From assembly GCF_001613245.1 (NCBI RefSeq), contig NZ_BDBZ01000050.1, forward strand, positions 1 to 64,000: 64,000 bases of DNA, in the 5' to 3' direction. The translations under genes were made by a program, and so were the position numbers. The notes under the pieces were generated by a model. The model did not search any database. It was not told the DNA's origin and was given only the letters and a program-made list of their open reading frames with translations. Source of the DNA: Nocardia speluncae NBRC 108251 (GTDB lineage Bacteria > Actinomycetota > Actinomycetes > Mycobacteriales > Mycobacteriaceae). This document shows, piece by piece, positions 43,113-52,500 of the stretch. Position 1 is the first letter of the stretch. Each line of letters begins with the position of its first letter.

Positions 43113-44078
43113 ATGCCGGCACTGACCGACGACGTGGACGGCGTATTACAGGAGTTGCTCCGGCTGTACGGGGCAGGACGGCCTGCCGACCGCGTCGCAG
43201 CCGCGTTGGCGCAGAGCGCGGCAGCCGATCTGAGCCGGCTTTCCGGCGTCGGTGCCCAAGGGTACGGGGAAAAGCTGGGTGTCCATCGAACCGTCCTCGA
43301 AACCCAACACGGCCGCGAGGGGACGGTAGGTAAGACGGTGACCGAGTCGGGAACCGGCACGATGAACGGTCGCGGGGTCCTCACGACTCAGATCTCCGAT
43401 CTGCACACGCGCATTCAGGCAATCACCGCCGTCGGTGATACGAGATTCAGCGGTCCGGCACTGCTCGATTCGGCCCAGCAGACCATCGCAAACGCGACCA
43501 GGCAGGTGAATGCCGATATCGATGCGGCACGTAGACAGGCGGCGCAGATCATGCCGCCGGTGGCTCTCGCCAGACGCGCAGTTCCCCCCGCGCCGGTTCC
43601 CCGTAAACGGCGGCGGCGCCGGCGGCCCCGGATGGTGTCGGGCCAGCAGGTCGCGACACAGCCGGCACGCCGGGGAACCCGCCGGAACTGGGACAAGACG
43701 AAGGGGGGCATGGCGGCGAAGGCCGCGGACGGTGCCCTCGGACTGCCCTACATCTGGGGCGGCGGCGGCGCCGGTGGGCCCAGCGGCGGCGGATTCGATT
43801 GTTCCGGGTTGACCCAGTACGCCATCGCGCAGGCCACCGATGGTGAGGTGGTGCTCCCGCGGACCACCTATGAACAGATCTACGCGGGGGAACGTATCGA
43901 TCCACGTGATGTGCGGGCCGGTGATCTGGTGTTTCCCGCCGGATCGTTCAGCGCTCGCGGACCCGAGCATGTACAGCTGGCTGCCGGCAACGGAATGGTG
44001 ATCGAAGCGCCGTACTCGGGGGCTACGGTAACCTACTCGTCCATGTCCCCTGATGCTGTGGTGATCCGCGTCGTCTGA
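43113..44078 (+). CDS. NlpC/P60 endopeptidase of the ESX accessory region
   Basis: A 321-residue protein. Residues 1-150 are helical with a DUF4226-like pair (ISDLHTRIQAITAVGDTRF and DSAQQTIANATRQVNADIDA). A very basic linker KRRRRRRPR follows about residue 168. The NlpC/P60 domain, about 200-321, has YIWGGGGAGGPSGGGFDCSG with catalytic Cys about 229, GDLVFPAGSFSARGPEHVQL with His about 286, and MVIEAPYSG. The catalytic set looks complete. No classical signal peptide is present, as in other ESX-linked hydrolases, so export by the T7SS or a cytosolic precursor is likely. It is followed 15 bases later by the WXG-like gene. Confidence 0.8.
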   Translation: MPALTDDVDGVLQELLRLYGAGRPADRVAAALAQSAAADLSRLSGVGAQGYGEKLGVHRTVLETQHGREGTVGKTVTESGTGTMNGRGVLTTQISDLHTRIQAITAVGDTRFSGPALLDSAQQTIANATRQVNADIDAARRQAAQIMPPVALARRAVPPAPVPRKRRRRRRPRMVSGQQVATQPARRGTRRNWDKTKGGMAAKAADGALGLPYIWGGGGAGGPSGGGFDCSGLTQYAIAQATDGEVVLPRTTYEQIYAGERIDPRDVRAGDLVFPAGSFSARGPEHVQLAAGNGMVIEAPYSGATVTYSSMSPDAVVIRVV

Positions 44079-44093
44079 GCAGGATTCCCGACC

Positions 44094-45875
44094 TTGGCTG
44101 TAGAGCTTCCTCAAGAAGTCGTGGTGTTCCTGAACTTCATCGGTGTGCCCTATCCGGATATCGATGAAGACCAGGTACGCGAGCTGGCCGGGCATGTCCG
44201 CACCTTCGCGAGCGAGGTGTCGGGAACTCACGAATCGGCCACGGGCACGATCACGGAAATGGGCGCGGTCTATCAGGGGCAGTCCTATCGCGCGTTGGTG
44301 GAGTCGTGGGCGCAACTGAGTTCCACGCATATGGAGCGGCTCGACGAACTGTGCCGAGGCGTCGCTATCGCCCTCGAGGTCACCGCGGATGTCATCACCG
44401 TGGTGAAGGTGGCAGTACTGGCCGAGCTCGCGTTCCTCGCGGCGGCGTATACCGCGGCGATGGCTGCCACCGTGGCGACCTCCGGGGCCTCTGCGGCGGT
44501 GGGACAGAGCCTGGCTTTGGCAGCCCGGCGGCTGGTGCGGGCCATGGAGGAGATGCTCGTCGCCTACATCTTGGCGGAGGTGCTGGGCAAGGCGATCGAA
44601 CCGCTGGAAGAGGCGGTATCGGACATGATCAGCGGTGCGGTGTACGGAGCCACCGCCGACCTGCTGGGGGTGGACCCCGGGGGTAAGGACGTGGTGCTCG
44701 TCGAACCGGATGAGCTGCGACGGTATGCCAAAGTGCTCGACGATCACGCCGACGAAATCCTGACGCATGCAGCCGACTTCGGCCAGAAGGTTTCGGCCCT
44801 CGATTTCAGTACGCCGGCCGGTCCACCGGGATTCGCCACAGCTCCCGATGGCGGCCGGTCCGGTACGACCGGGCCGGGGCCGGCATCCGCCCGGAATGGG
44901 ATGCCGACTGCCGAGGTCCCGGCGAACAACCCCGTTCAGCGGAACTGGATCCCCGATTCGGCTCGCGGCGCGGATTTTCCGGCGGAGGAGACCGCCGCAA
45001 GTCCCTCGGCGAGCCCGCCGGTGACAACTGCGCCGGAGGGAACCGGGGCGTCGACGGTGCCAGGTGGCGCATCGGCGCCGGAGAACGGATCGGTCCCCTC
45101 GCCTGCCCAGTCTGCGCCGTTACCCGCCCAATCCGTTCCGTCCGATACTCGTTCGGGCATCGATGCGGCCCGGGCGGCGGCCGCGCCACGGCCGGAGGAT
45201 GCCGGTAGCCGTGCCGAAGCAGGGCCTGTGCCGGAGTCGGCTCCAGCCTCCTCCGGGCATACCGCGGCGCCCGCCGGAATCGACCCGGCCGGCCGTTCGG
45301 AGCCGGGTGTGGAGGAGGACGGAAAGGGTCCTGCTGTCCGGCCGGATACCCCGGCCGCGGCGTTGCCGGGCGCCCCTGCCCCGGCCGGCCAGGGGCGGGA
45401 GCAGCCGAATCCGTGGAGCCGGCCCGCCGCACAGACCGGCGGTCCGGCGAATCGCGGCGGGGGGCCGGCGTCGCCGGCGAAATCGTCCGGTGCTGCCGCG
45501 TTGAACCGCCCGGGTGCTCAGCGCAAGGGCAATCCTTGGGGCCGGCCGGCGAGCGAACCGGTCACTGTGCCCAGCCCGTGGTCGAGACCGGTTGCACCTG
45601 CGGCGCGGCCGGTTCCGGATCGGCCCGCGGTCGAGGTGGCGAGGGATACGGCGCCACCAGCGCCGGTGCCACTGTCCGGATCGCGGGCGAAGCCCACGGA
45701 TGCCGCGTCTACACCGACGCCCGGCCCCTCCGTAGCGTCACCCGTCGCGGCAACTCCAGAGGGCAGGCCGGAATCCGATGCGGAAATCGCACTCGAGTCG
45801 CGACGTACCGAGGGTGAGCATGCCGCAGCGGTTTCGCCACCGTCGTTGCGGGACGAAGGTCCACCGCGGGGCTGA
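44094..45875 (+). CDS. WXG100-like/CpnT-type N-terminal domain protein with long disordered tail
   Basis: A 593-residue protein. The first 240 residues match the head domain of actinobacterial T7SS polymorphic toxins: ELPQEVVVFLNFIGVPYPDI, then MGAVYQGQSYRALVESWAQL, a hydrophobic stretch VVKVAVLAELAFLAAAYTAA, and VLGKAIEPLEEAVSDMISGA. The remaining 350 residues are Pro/Ala/Ser/Arg-rich and low complexity. No toxin domain and no neighbouring immunity gene is seen. It may therefore be a decapitated toxin, a carrier, or a non-toxic ESX component. TTG 44094 is the start used. The tail ends with SPPSLRDEGPPRG. Confidence 0.7.
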   Translation: MAVELPQEVVVFLNFIGVPYPDIDEDQVRELAGHVRTFASEVSGTHESATGTITEMGAVYQGQSYRALVESWAQLSSTHMERLDELCRGVAIALEVTADVITVVKVAVLAELAFLAAAYTAAMAATVATSGASAAVGQSLALAARRLVRAMEEMLVAYILAEVLGKAIEPLEEAVSDMISGAVYGATADLLGVDPGGKDVVLVEPDELRRYAKVLDDHADEILTHAADFGQKVSALDFSTPAGPPGFATAPDGGRSGTTGPGPASARNGMPTAEVPANNPVQRNWIPDSARGADFPAEETAASPSASPPVTTAPEGTGASTVPGGASAPENGSVPSPAQSAPLPAQSVPSDTRSGIDAARAAAAPRPEDAGSRAEAGPVPESAPASSGHTAAPAGIDPAGRSEPGVEEDGKGPAVRPDTPAAALPGAPAPAGQGREQPNPWSRPAAQTGGPANRGGGPASPAKSSGAAALNRPGAQRKGNPWGRPASEPVTVPSPWSRPVAPAARPVPDRPAVEVARDTAPPAPVPLSGSRAKPTDAASTPTPGPSVASPVAATPEGRPESDAEIALESRRTEGEHAAAVSPPSLRDEGPPRG

Positions 45876-46005
45876 TATGCGAGTGCGGCGGCCGATGGAT
45901 CGCTGATTCCACCGGCCGCCGCGGGGCAGGTCATCAGGGATGAGGGAACTGATGACCTGAGAACGACTATATCCCCAACTATCGTGCCGTTGGATAACGG
46001 CCCTA

Positions 46006-46091
46006 TCACTATTGGTGGGAATTTGGGAAATCGTCGGCGCGAGTGTGTGGGCCACTTCATCGAAACCGACGCCACTTCCCAGTGGGGGGAA
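46006..46091 (+). promoter_or_regulatory. Two island dyads upstream of eccA
   Basis: Strong site: TTCCCA (46076-46081), spacer GTGG, GGGGAA (46086-46091). Weaker site: TCACTA (46006-46011), spacer TTGG, TGGGAA (46016-46021). A -10-like TACCCT lies at 46124-46129, 37 bases before the TTG start of eccA. Confidence 0.5.
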
Positions 46092-46165
46092 ATGTCCGAA
46101 GGGTGGGTGCGCCGATAGTGGCATACCCTGCCACCAGGCGAGGGTCGGCGGAAGGGAAGTCCGAG

Positions 46166-47923
46166 TTGTCAGCGGCCGAAGACGCGTTCTACACAGGCGT
46201 GCAGAGTTTGGGACTGGTCGCCGGTGGGGTGCGCAACGAGGAACATGCGCGCGCCGCGTTCACGGCGGCAACGGATCTCGATCCGGATATGTGCGATGCC
46301 TGGTTGGGCCGGGCGATGGCGGGCGAGATCACCGCGGAGGTGATCTACGGCGCCTACCGCTCCTCGCACAATCTGTACCGCGACCAGCAGCGTGCCGGGT
46401 TGGCCGACCGGGCACTGTGGTGCCAGGTGGAGATCGGCGTCTTCGGGCTGCGCGTGGCCATGGCCGATCGCGACCAGATAGCCATCTCTCAGGCCTGCGC
46501 CTACGCCGACGGTCGTGAATGGCAGGAGGCAGCCGCCATTCTGGCGGAGCTCCGGGGTGACGATGTCGCCGATTTTGCCCGGATATCGCTGTTCTATCGC
46601 ACGGGCCGCTGGCCCGATGTACTCACTGCGCGGTCGGAAAAGCCCGTTCTCGAGGACGGGTTGCTCGATATCGCCGCCGAACTGATGGCCGCCAGTGCCC
46701 TGGCGCACCTCGGCCGGTTCGGGGAGGCGATGCCGCGCGCCCAGCGGATCGTCGAGGACAGTCAATCCGGCAACCTCTCCTACATCTGGGCCGATGCGCA
46801 CTACCTGCTGGGCATGATCCAGCGGCACAGCGGCGACCACGAGATGGCGGACAAGCTACTCAAGGGGTTGCAGGGTTCGGGTCTGTGGCCGAATCGTCCC
46901 CAGTGGCAGCAGGCCGTGCGCGACAAGAATTTCCGGCTCGAGGTGACCACTCCCGCGGTGATCGCGTCGCGCATCGATATCTGGGATCCGAAATCGGGCG
47001 ACGATCCGGCCGAGGTGGCGGCGAGCGCGGCCAAGGCGGAACGCGATGAGCTCTTGGACGAGGCATCGAAACTATTGCAATCGCAGATCGGGATGGATTC
47101 GGTCAAGGAGCAGGTCGACCGGCTCAAATCCGGTGTGCTGATGGATCAGGTGCGTGCCAAGCGCGGTCTGGCGGTGGATTCGCGGTCGAACCATTTGATC
47201 TTCTCCGGCCCGCCCGGAACCGGAAAGACGACCATTGCCCGGGTGATCGCGAAGATCTTCGCCGGGCTCGGGGTGGTCGAGAACGCCGAGGTCATCGAGG
47301 CGTCGCGCAACGATATGGTCGGCACTCACCTCGGGCATACCGCGCCGAAGACCAACGCACTGATCGATTCGGCGCTCGGCGGCGTATTGTTCATCGACGA
47401 GGCCTACACCCTGATCCAGGAGGGCCTGTCCAGTGGTGACGCCTTCGGTAAAGAGGCCGTCGATACGCTGCTGGCGCGGATGGAGAACGACCGCGACAAA
47501 CTGGTGGTGATCATCGCCGGTTACGAGGCGGAGATCGACAGATTCCTGCAGTCGAACGAGGGGCTTTCCTCGCGTTTCACCAAACGGATCCGGTTCCCCA
47601 GCTACGACCCGGCCGAATTGGTGCAGATCGCCGACCATATCGCAGGCAAGAAGGATTCCATCCTGTCCGATCAGGCGCGTGAGGTGCTGCGCGATCGGTG
47701 CACCGAGATGTCGGAGCAGAGCCGGAACGGCCGGCGATTGATCGATCTGGCGGGCAACGGCCGGTTCGTGCGCAATGTGGTGGAGGCTGCCGAGGCCGAG
47801 CGCGATTTCCGGTTCACCCGGCAGAATGTGGATATTGCCGCGCTCACCGATGAGGAATTGATGACGGTCGACGCCTTCGATATCACCACAGCACTGCAAG
47901 GGTTGACGCCCGCCGGAAAGTAA
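46166..47923 (+). CDS. eccA: EccA, AAA+ ATPase of the T7SS
   Basis: A 585-residue cytosolic CbbX-type AAA+ ATPase. The N-terminal 270 residues form TPR-like repeats (AAFTAATDLDPDMCDAWLGR onward). Linker IASRIDIWDPKSGDDP matches EccA proteins. Walker A SGPPGTGKTTIARV is about residue 345 and Walker B GGVLFIDEAYTLIQE about 405. EccA releases substrates from EspG-type chaperones in the cytosol. TTG 46166 is chosen because GAAGGGAAG precedes it and AEDAFYTGVQSL is the family-like beginning; GTG 46118 is an alternative. It is the first gene of the ESX core and has its own upstream dyads. Confidence 0.93.
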   Translation: MSAAEDAFYTGVQSLGLVAGGVRNEEHARAAFTAATDLDPDMCDAWLGRAMAGEITAEVIYGAYRSSHNLYRDQQRAGLADRALWCQVEIGVFGLRVAMADRDQIAISQACAYADGREWQEAAAILAELRGDDVADFARISLFYRTGRWPDVLTARSEKPVLEDGLLDIAAELMAASALAHLGRFGEAMPRAQRIVEDSQSGNLSYIWADAHYLLGMIQRHSGDHEMADKLLKGLQGSGLWPNRPQWQQAVRDKNFRLEVTTPAVIASRIDIWDPKSGDDPAEVAASAAKAERDELLDEASKLLQSQIGMDSVKEQVDRLKSGVLMDQVRAKRGLAVDSRSNHLIFSGPPGTGKTTIARVIAKIFAGLGVVENAEVIEASRNDMVGTHLGHTAPKTNALIDSALGGVLFIDEAYTLIQEGLSSGDAFGKEAVDTLLARMENDRDKLVVIIAGYEAEIDRFLQSNEGLSSRFTKRIRFPSYDPAELVQIADHIAGKKDSILSDQAREVLRDRCTEMSEQSRNGRRLIDLAGNGRFVRNVVEAAEAERDFRFTRQNVDIAALTDEELMTVDAFDITTALQGLTPAGK

Positions 47924-47948
47924 CGCCACTCGTTCACCTCGAACTGCA

Positions 47949-47993
47949 TTCCCAGCGCTGGGAGGTCTCCGGCGTCGGGGTGCGGGTTAGGTT
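47949..47993 (+). promoter_or_regulatory. Island dyad TTCCCA-N4-TGGGAG upstream of eccB
   Basis: TTCCCA (47949-47954), spacer GCGC, TGGGAG (47959-47964); the middle 14 bases TCCCAGCGCTGGGA are a perfect palindrome. A -10-like TAGGTT (47988-47993) lies 32 bases before the eccB start, so here the dyad sits just upstream of the presumed -35 region. Confidence 0.6.
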
Positions 47994-48025
47994 GTGGCCG
48001 AGGTCGGCGGAAGGAACATATACCG

Positions 48026-49579
48026 GTGGCACGCTTCCGGGTGGTGACCAAACACCAGGTTTCGGGTTGGCGGTTTCTGCTACACCGCATCGAGCACGCC
48101 CTGGTGCGCCGCGACGCTTCGATGATCGACGACCCGTCCCGGGGCCGGTCCACCGCACTGTCCATCGGGGTCGTGCTGGCCTGCGTCGGCATCGCCGGGG
48201 CGGCCGTCCTGGCATTCTTCAAACCCGCCAAGCCGGTGGCGAACTCACCCATCATCGCGGAGAAGGACAGTGGTGCGCTGTATGTGAAACTCGGCGAGCG
48301 GCTGCACCCCGCGCTCAACTTGACCTCGGCCCGGTTGATCGTCGGGCAGGCCACCAATCCTGTGGAAGTCACGCGCAGTGAGCTGGAAAAGTACCCGCGC
48401 GGGGCCTGGGTGGGTATCCCGGGCGCACCGGGACAGATCAACGACGCAGCAGAGAAGGATTCGGAATGGACGGTCTGTGACACCGCCCGCACCGGGGCCG
48501 CAGCGCCGGTGGATCCGAAAACGGGGTTGCCCATCCTGTCTCGCTCCGCGGTACTCACCACGGCAATCGCCGGCCCGCTGAGCGTGGACGACGACGCCAT
48601 CCACGAAATGCGCGCACCGCAGGCCCGGTTGCTGCGTGGTGAGGACGCGACCTGGCTGGTCTACCACGATTCGGAGCAGGGCGTGGTGCGGGCCGAAATC
48701 AATATGGCGGATTCGCCGGTGCTGCTGGCCCTGGGAATCGACGCGACGGCCACTGTGGCCGCCGCCTCGCCCGGTCTGCTCGGCGCCATCCCCGAAGTGC
48801 CGCCGATCCGAGTCCCCGACGTACCGGCTGCCGGTGCGCCGGTGACCTTGAAACCCGCGCTGGATGCGGTTGTCGGCTCCGTCGTCACGGTAGCCACTCC
48901 GAACCAGCCGGCCGCCTATTACCTTGTGTCGAATGCCGGGTTGGTGCGGGTGAGTCCGGTGCTGGCCGCCATCGTGCGTAACGCGAATTCACACGGTGTG
49001 GTGACCACGGGAACCATCAGTCCCGATGTGGCCGCGGCAAATCTGCGCCCGGGCGACTGGCCGGGTACGGCCACCTATCCGGCACAACCGGTCGAGATCC
49101 TGGACCCCATCCGCGACCTCATCACCTGCTACCACTGGGCCCGGACCGGTACCGATCCGAATGCGCACACCAGGCTGCTGTTCGGCCGTGAGCTACCGCT
49201 CACCAAACAGGAGCGGGGCCGGACCGTGCAGCTGGTAACGGCGCCCTGGTCCGGTGGCGCCACCGCCGATTATGCGTACCTGCCGCGGGACACCGGAAAG
49301 TTCGTCCAGGTCACCGGCGCCGAACCCGGTTCGCCCCTGCGTGAGTCACTGTTCTGGATCACCGACAGCGGTGTCCGCCACGGGCTGGTCGTGGAAGTAC
49401 AGGGCGGCAGCAGGGATCCGACGTTGTCCGCGCTGGGCCTTCAGGAACCCGTGGTCGCGCCGTGGAGCATCGTTTCGCTGTTCGCAGTCGGGCCGACGCT
49501 CTCGGCACCCGACGCGATGATCCAGCACGACGGTATACCGACGAATATGACGGGCGTGCAGATGCAGGGCAAGAAATGA
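48026..49579 (+). CDS. eccB: EccB, membrane core subunit of the T7SS
   Basis: A 517-residue bitopic protein. The cytosolic head has TKHQVSGWRFLLHRIEHALV, the EccB signature. One transmembrane helix (about residues 50-72, LSIGVVLACVGIAGAAVLAF) is followed by a large exported R-domain region with two Cys (VCDTARTG and DLITCYHWA). It builds the periplasmic part of the hexameric ESX membrane complex. GTG 48026 is used. Its stop overlaps the eccC start (ATGA). Confidence 0.95.
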   Translation: MARFRVVTKHQVSGWRFLLHRIEHALVRRDASMIDDPSRGRSTALSIGVVLACVGIAGAAVLAFFKPAKPVANSPIIAEKDSGALYVKLGERLHPALNLTSARLIVGQATNPVEVTRSELEKYPRGAWVGIPGAPGQINDAAEKDSEWTVCDTARTGAAAPVDPKTGLPILSRSAVLTTAIAGPLSVDDDAIHEMRAPQARLLRGEDATWLVYHDSEQGVVRAEINMADSPVLLALGIDATATVAAASPGLLGAIPEVPPIRVPDVPAAGAPVTLKPALDAVVGSVVTVATPNQPAAYYLVSNAGLVRVSPVLAAIVRNANSHGVVTTGTISPDVAAANLRPGDWPGTATYPAQPVEILDPIRDLITCYHWARTGTDPNAHTRLLFGRELPLTKQERGRTVQLVTAPWSGGATADYAYLPRDTGKFVQVTGAEPGSPLRESLFWITDSGVRHGLVVEVQGGSRDPTLSALGLQEPVVAPWSIVSLFAVGPTLSAPDAMIQHDGIPTNMTGVQMQGKK

Positions 49580-52500
49580 CAGCCACTCGCCGATTCGTCC
49601 GGCCTGCCCGCATGGTCCGGGGGCCCAAGGCGCCGGCTGTCACCGAATTGCGTTTGCAGCCACCGACCGAGCTGCCCCGGCCGGTGCCGATGTCACGGAT
49701 GAAGATGATCATGCCGGTGATCATGGTGCTGGCCATGGTCGGGATGATGGCGATGATGTTCTCCAGCGGGCGCGCCATGTCCCCGATGATGATGATGTTC
49801 CCGATGATGATGATCGTGTCGATGTTCGGCATGCTGGGCGGGACATTGGGCGGCAGCGGGGGAGCGAACAGTACGGCCGCCGGGTTGAACGAGGAACGCA
49901 AAGACTATCTGCGGTCGATCACCGACAACCGCAAAACCGTGCACGAAGCCGAAACCGAGCTGTACGAATACCTTTCCTACACCCACCCCGGCCCGATGGG
50001 ACTCGGTCGGCTGACCGGAGGCAACCGGATGTGGGAGGTGCAGGTCGCCAACCCGCAGTTCCTGCGCGTGCGAATGGGGCGCGGCCGGATCGCGAACCAG
50101 GTCCGGGTCATCGTTCCGGAAGCGGCCCCGACCTCCGATCTCGACCCGGTCGGTGTGGTCGAGCTGACCCGGTTCGCCAAGGCGTATTCGACGGTCGGCG
50201 GAATGCCGGTCGCGATCAATCTGCTGTCGGCGCCGCTGGTCGCCCTGGACGGTGATGCCGACGCGGTGGCCGGTCTGGCCCGGGCGATGGTTGCCGAGAT
50301 CACCGTCCTGCACGGGCCCGATCAGGTGGCGGTAGCCGCAGTACTGAACGATCCGGACAGTCCGGAATGGTCGTGGTTGAAATGGCTGCCGCATACCCAG
50401 CATCCGTCCGATACGGACGCCGTCGGGTCGAGCCGGATGGTGTATCGCACCGTGGCCGAGCTGCGAACGAAAGTTCTGGCCGGACTGAACCGCGGCCCAT
50501 TCTCCGCGAACAACGAACCCACGATGGATAAATCGCATTTCGTATTGCTCGTCGAATCCGGGGGGGCGAACACCGACCGGGATATTTCCGGGATCGACGG
50601 CTGCACTTGGCTGCGCTTGGGCGAGTCGGAGCAATCACTTCCGCGTTCACTACAGTTCAACGTCGCGGCCGACCACATGCTCGAGGAGATAACACCGCGC
50701 GGCACGCGTCTCGTCGGCACCGCGGACACCATGTCGGTTATGCAGGCGACGGCTGTGGCTCGCCGTCTGTCTCCCTACCGGTTGTCCACTGTGGTGGAGG
50801 CGGTTGCCGCGGAGCAGGCCAGTGGAAGTACCTCTTGGGAAGACACGGTAGGGATCACCGACCCGGGAAACATTCGCGTGGACAGGCAGTGGCCGACACG
50901 CCGTGACGCCGACCGCAGTCGCCTCAACATTCCTTTCGGTCACGACCCCACGGGGCAGCCGGTGTTCCTGGATATCAAGGAATCCGCCGAGGAGGGTATG
51001 GGCCCGCACGGTATGTGCATCGGCGCGACGGGGTCGGGCAAATCGGAGTTCCTACGCACCCTGGTTCTCTCCGCCGTCGCGCAGCATTCCCCGGATGTGC
51101 TGAACCTGCTGCTGGTCGACTTCAAGGGCGGTGCGACCTTCCTGGGGTTCGACCGGCTCTCCCATGTGACCGCGGTGGTCACGAATATGGAGGAGGAGGC
51201 CGACCTCGTCACTCGTATGGAGGACGTGATCAACGGCGAGATGGCGCGCCGCCAGCGCGTCTTGCGCGACGCGGGGAACTTCGCGAGCGTCGCCGACTAC
51301 GAGAAAGCACGGGAACAGGGCGCACGGTTCGAACCGCTGCCGACTCTGCTCATCATCCTCGACGAATTCGCCGAACTGCTGGAACAGCACCCGAGCTTTT
51401 CGAAGCTGTTCGTAGCCATCGGCCGCCTGGGCCGCTCGCTACGGATCCACCTGCTGCTGTCCTCGCAGAAGGTGCCGGCGAACCGGATGGGCGAGCTGGA
51501 AGCGCACCTGTCCTACCGGATCGCGCTGCGCACCAACCAGACCAGCGATTCCCGCGATGCTATCGGCACGGCCGACGCCTACCATCTGCCGAAGAAGCCG
51601 GGTTCCGGCTATCTGCGGGTCGGCGCCGGTGATCTGCAGCGGTTCCAGGCCGCTTATGTCGGAGGGCCGTACAGCCCGCCGGCGCAGGCCATCGCGTCGA
51701 GCGCGCAGCGAGCCCGTCGTCCCGGTGGCGGGTACAAGCCGCCGCAGCGTTTCACCGCGGCGCGGATCGTGGAGTCGCGCACGGTACAGGTGGTCGAGCC
51801 GGTTTCGGTGCCCGAACCGCAGGACAACGATGCCGAGCCTGTCACCGTGATGGAAACGGTCCTGGAGCAGTTCGCGCGGCACGGCCGCCCGGCGCACAAG
51901 ATGTGGTTGCCACCGCTCGGTGTGCCGCCGACACTGGACCGGCTGACCCAGGCAGTCGAAACCGGCACACTCCGCGTGCCGTGGGCGATCATCGACAGAC
52001 CGCGACAGCAGCGACAGGACGTCTGGTCGGTGGATCTCTCCGGGGCCGGGGGACACGCCGCCGTCGTGGGTGGACCGCAATCGGGTAAATCCACTGCGCT
52101 GCAGACGCTGATTCTCTCGGCCGCGCTCACTCACTCGCCCGAGCAGGTGCAGTTCTACTGCTTCGATTTCTCCGGCGGCCTCTCCGGATTGCGCACGCTG
52201 CCGCATGTGGGTGTGGTGGCCTCGGTGCGCGATGTGGACCGTATTCGCCGTACGTTCGCACTGCTCCGCAATCTGCTCGCTTCCCGGCAGGCATTGTTCG
52301 ACCATCTCGGTATCGACTCCATGCGGGAATTCCGCCGGCGGCGGAGCACACCGGAAGGCACCGCCGAACTGTCGTCCTACGGCGACGAGCACGGCGATGT
52401 ATTCGTGGTCGTGGACGGCTGGGATATCGGATTCGCGGTCAACGGGCCGTACTACGACGAGTACATGCCGATCATGGAAACAATTGCGCTGCAGGGGTTG

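Noticed and set aside
44085..44100. Possible further island dyad TTCCCG-N4-TGGCTG
   Set aside because: Three or more positions depart from the consensus and the site overlaps the start codon of the gene at 44094, so it is probably chance.
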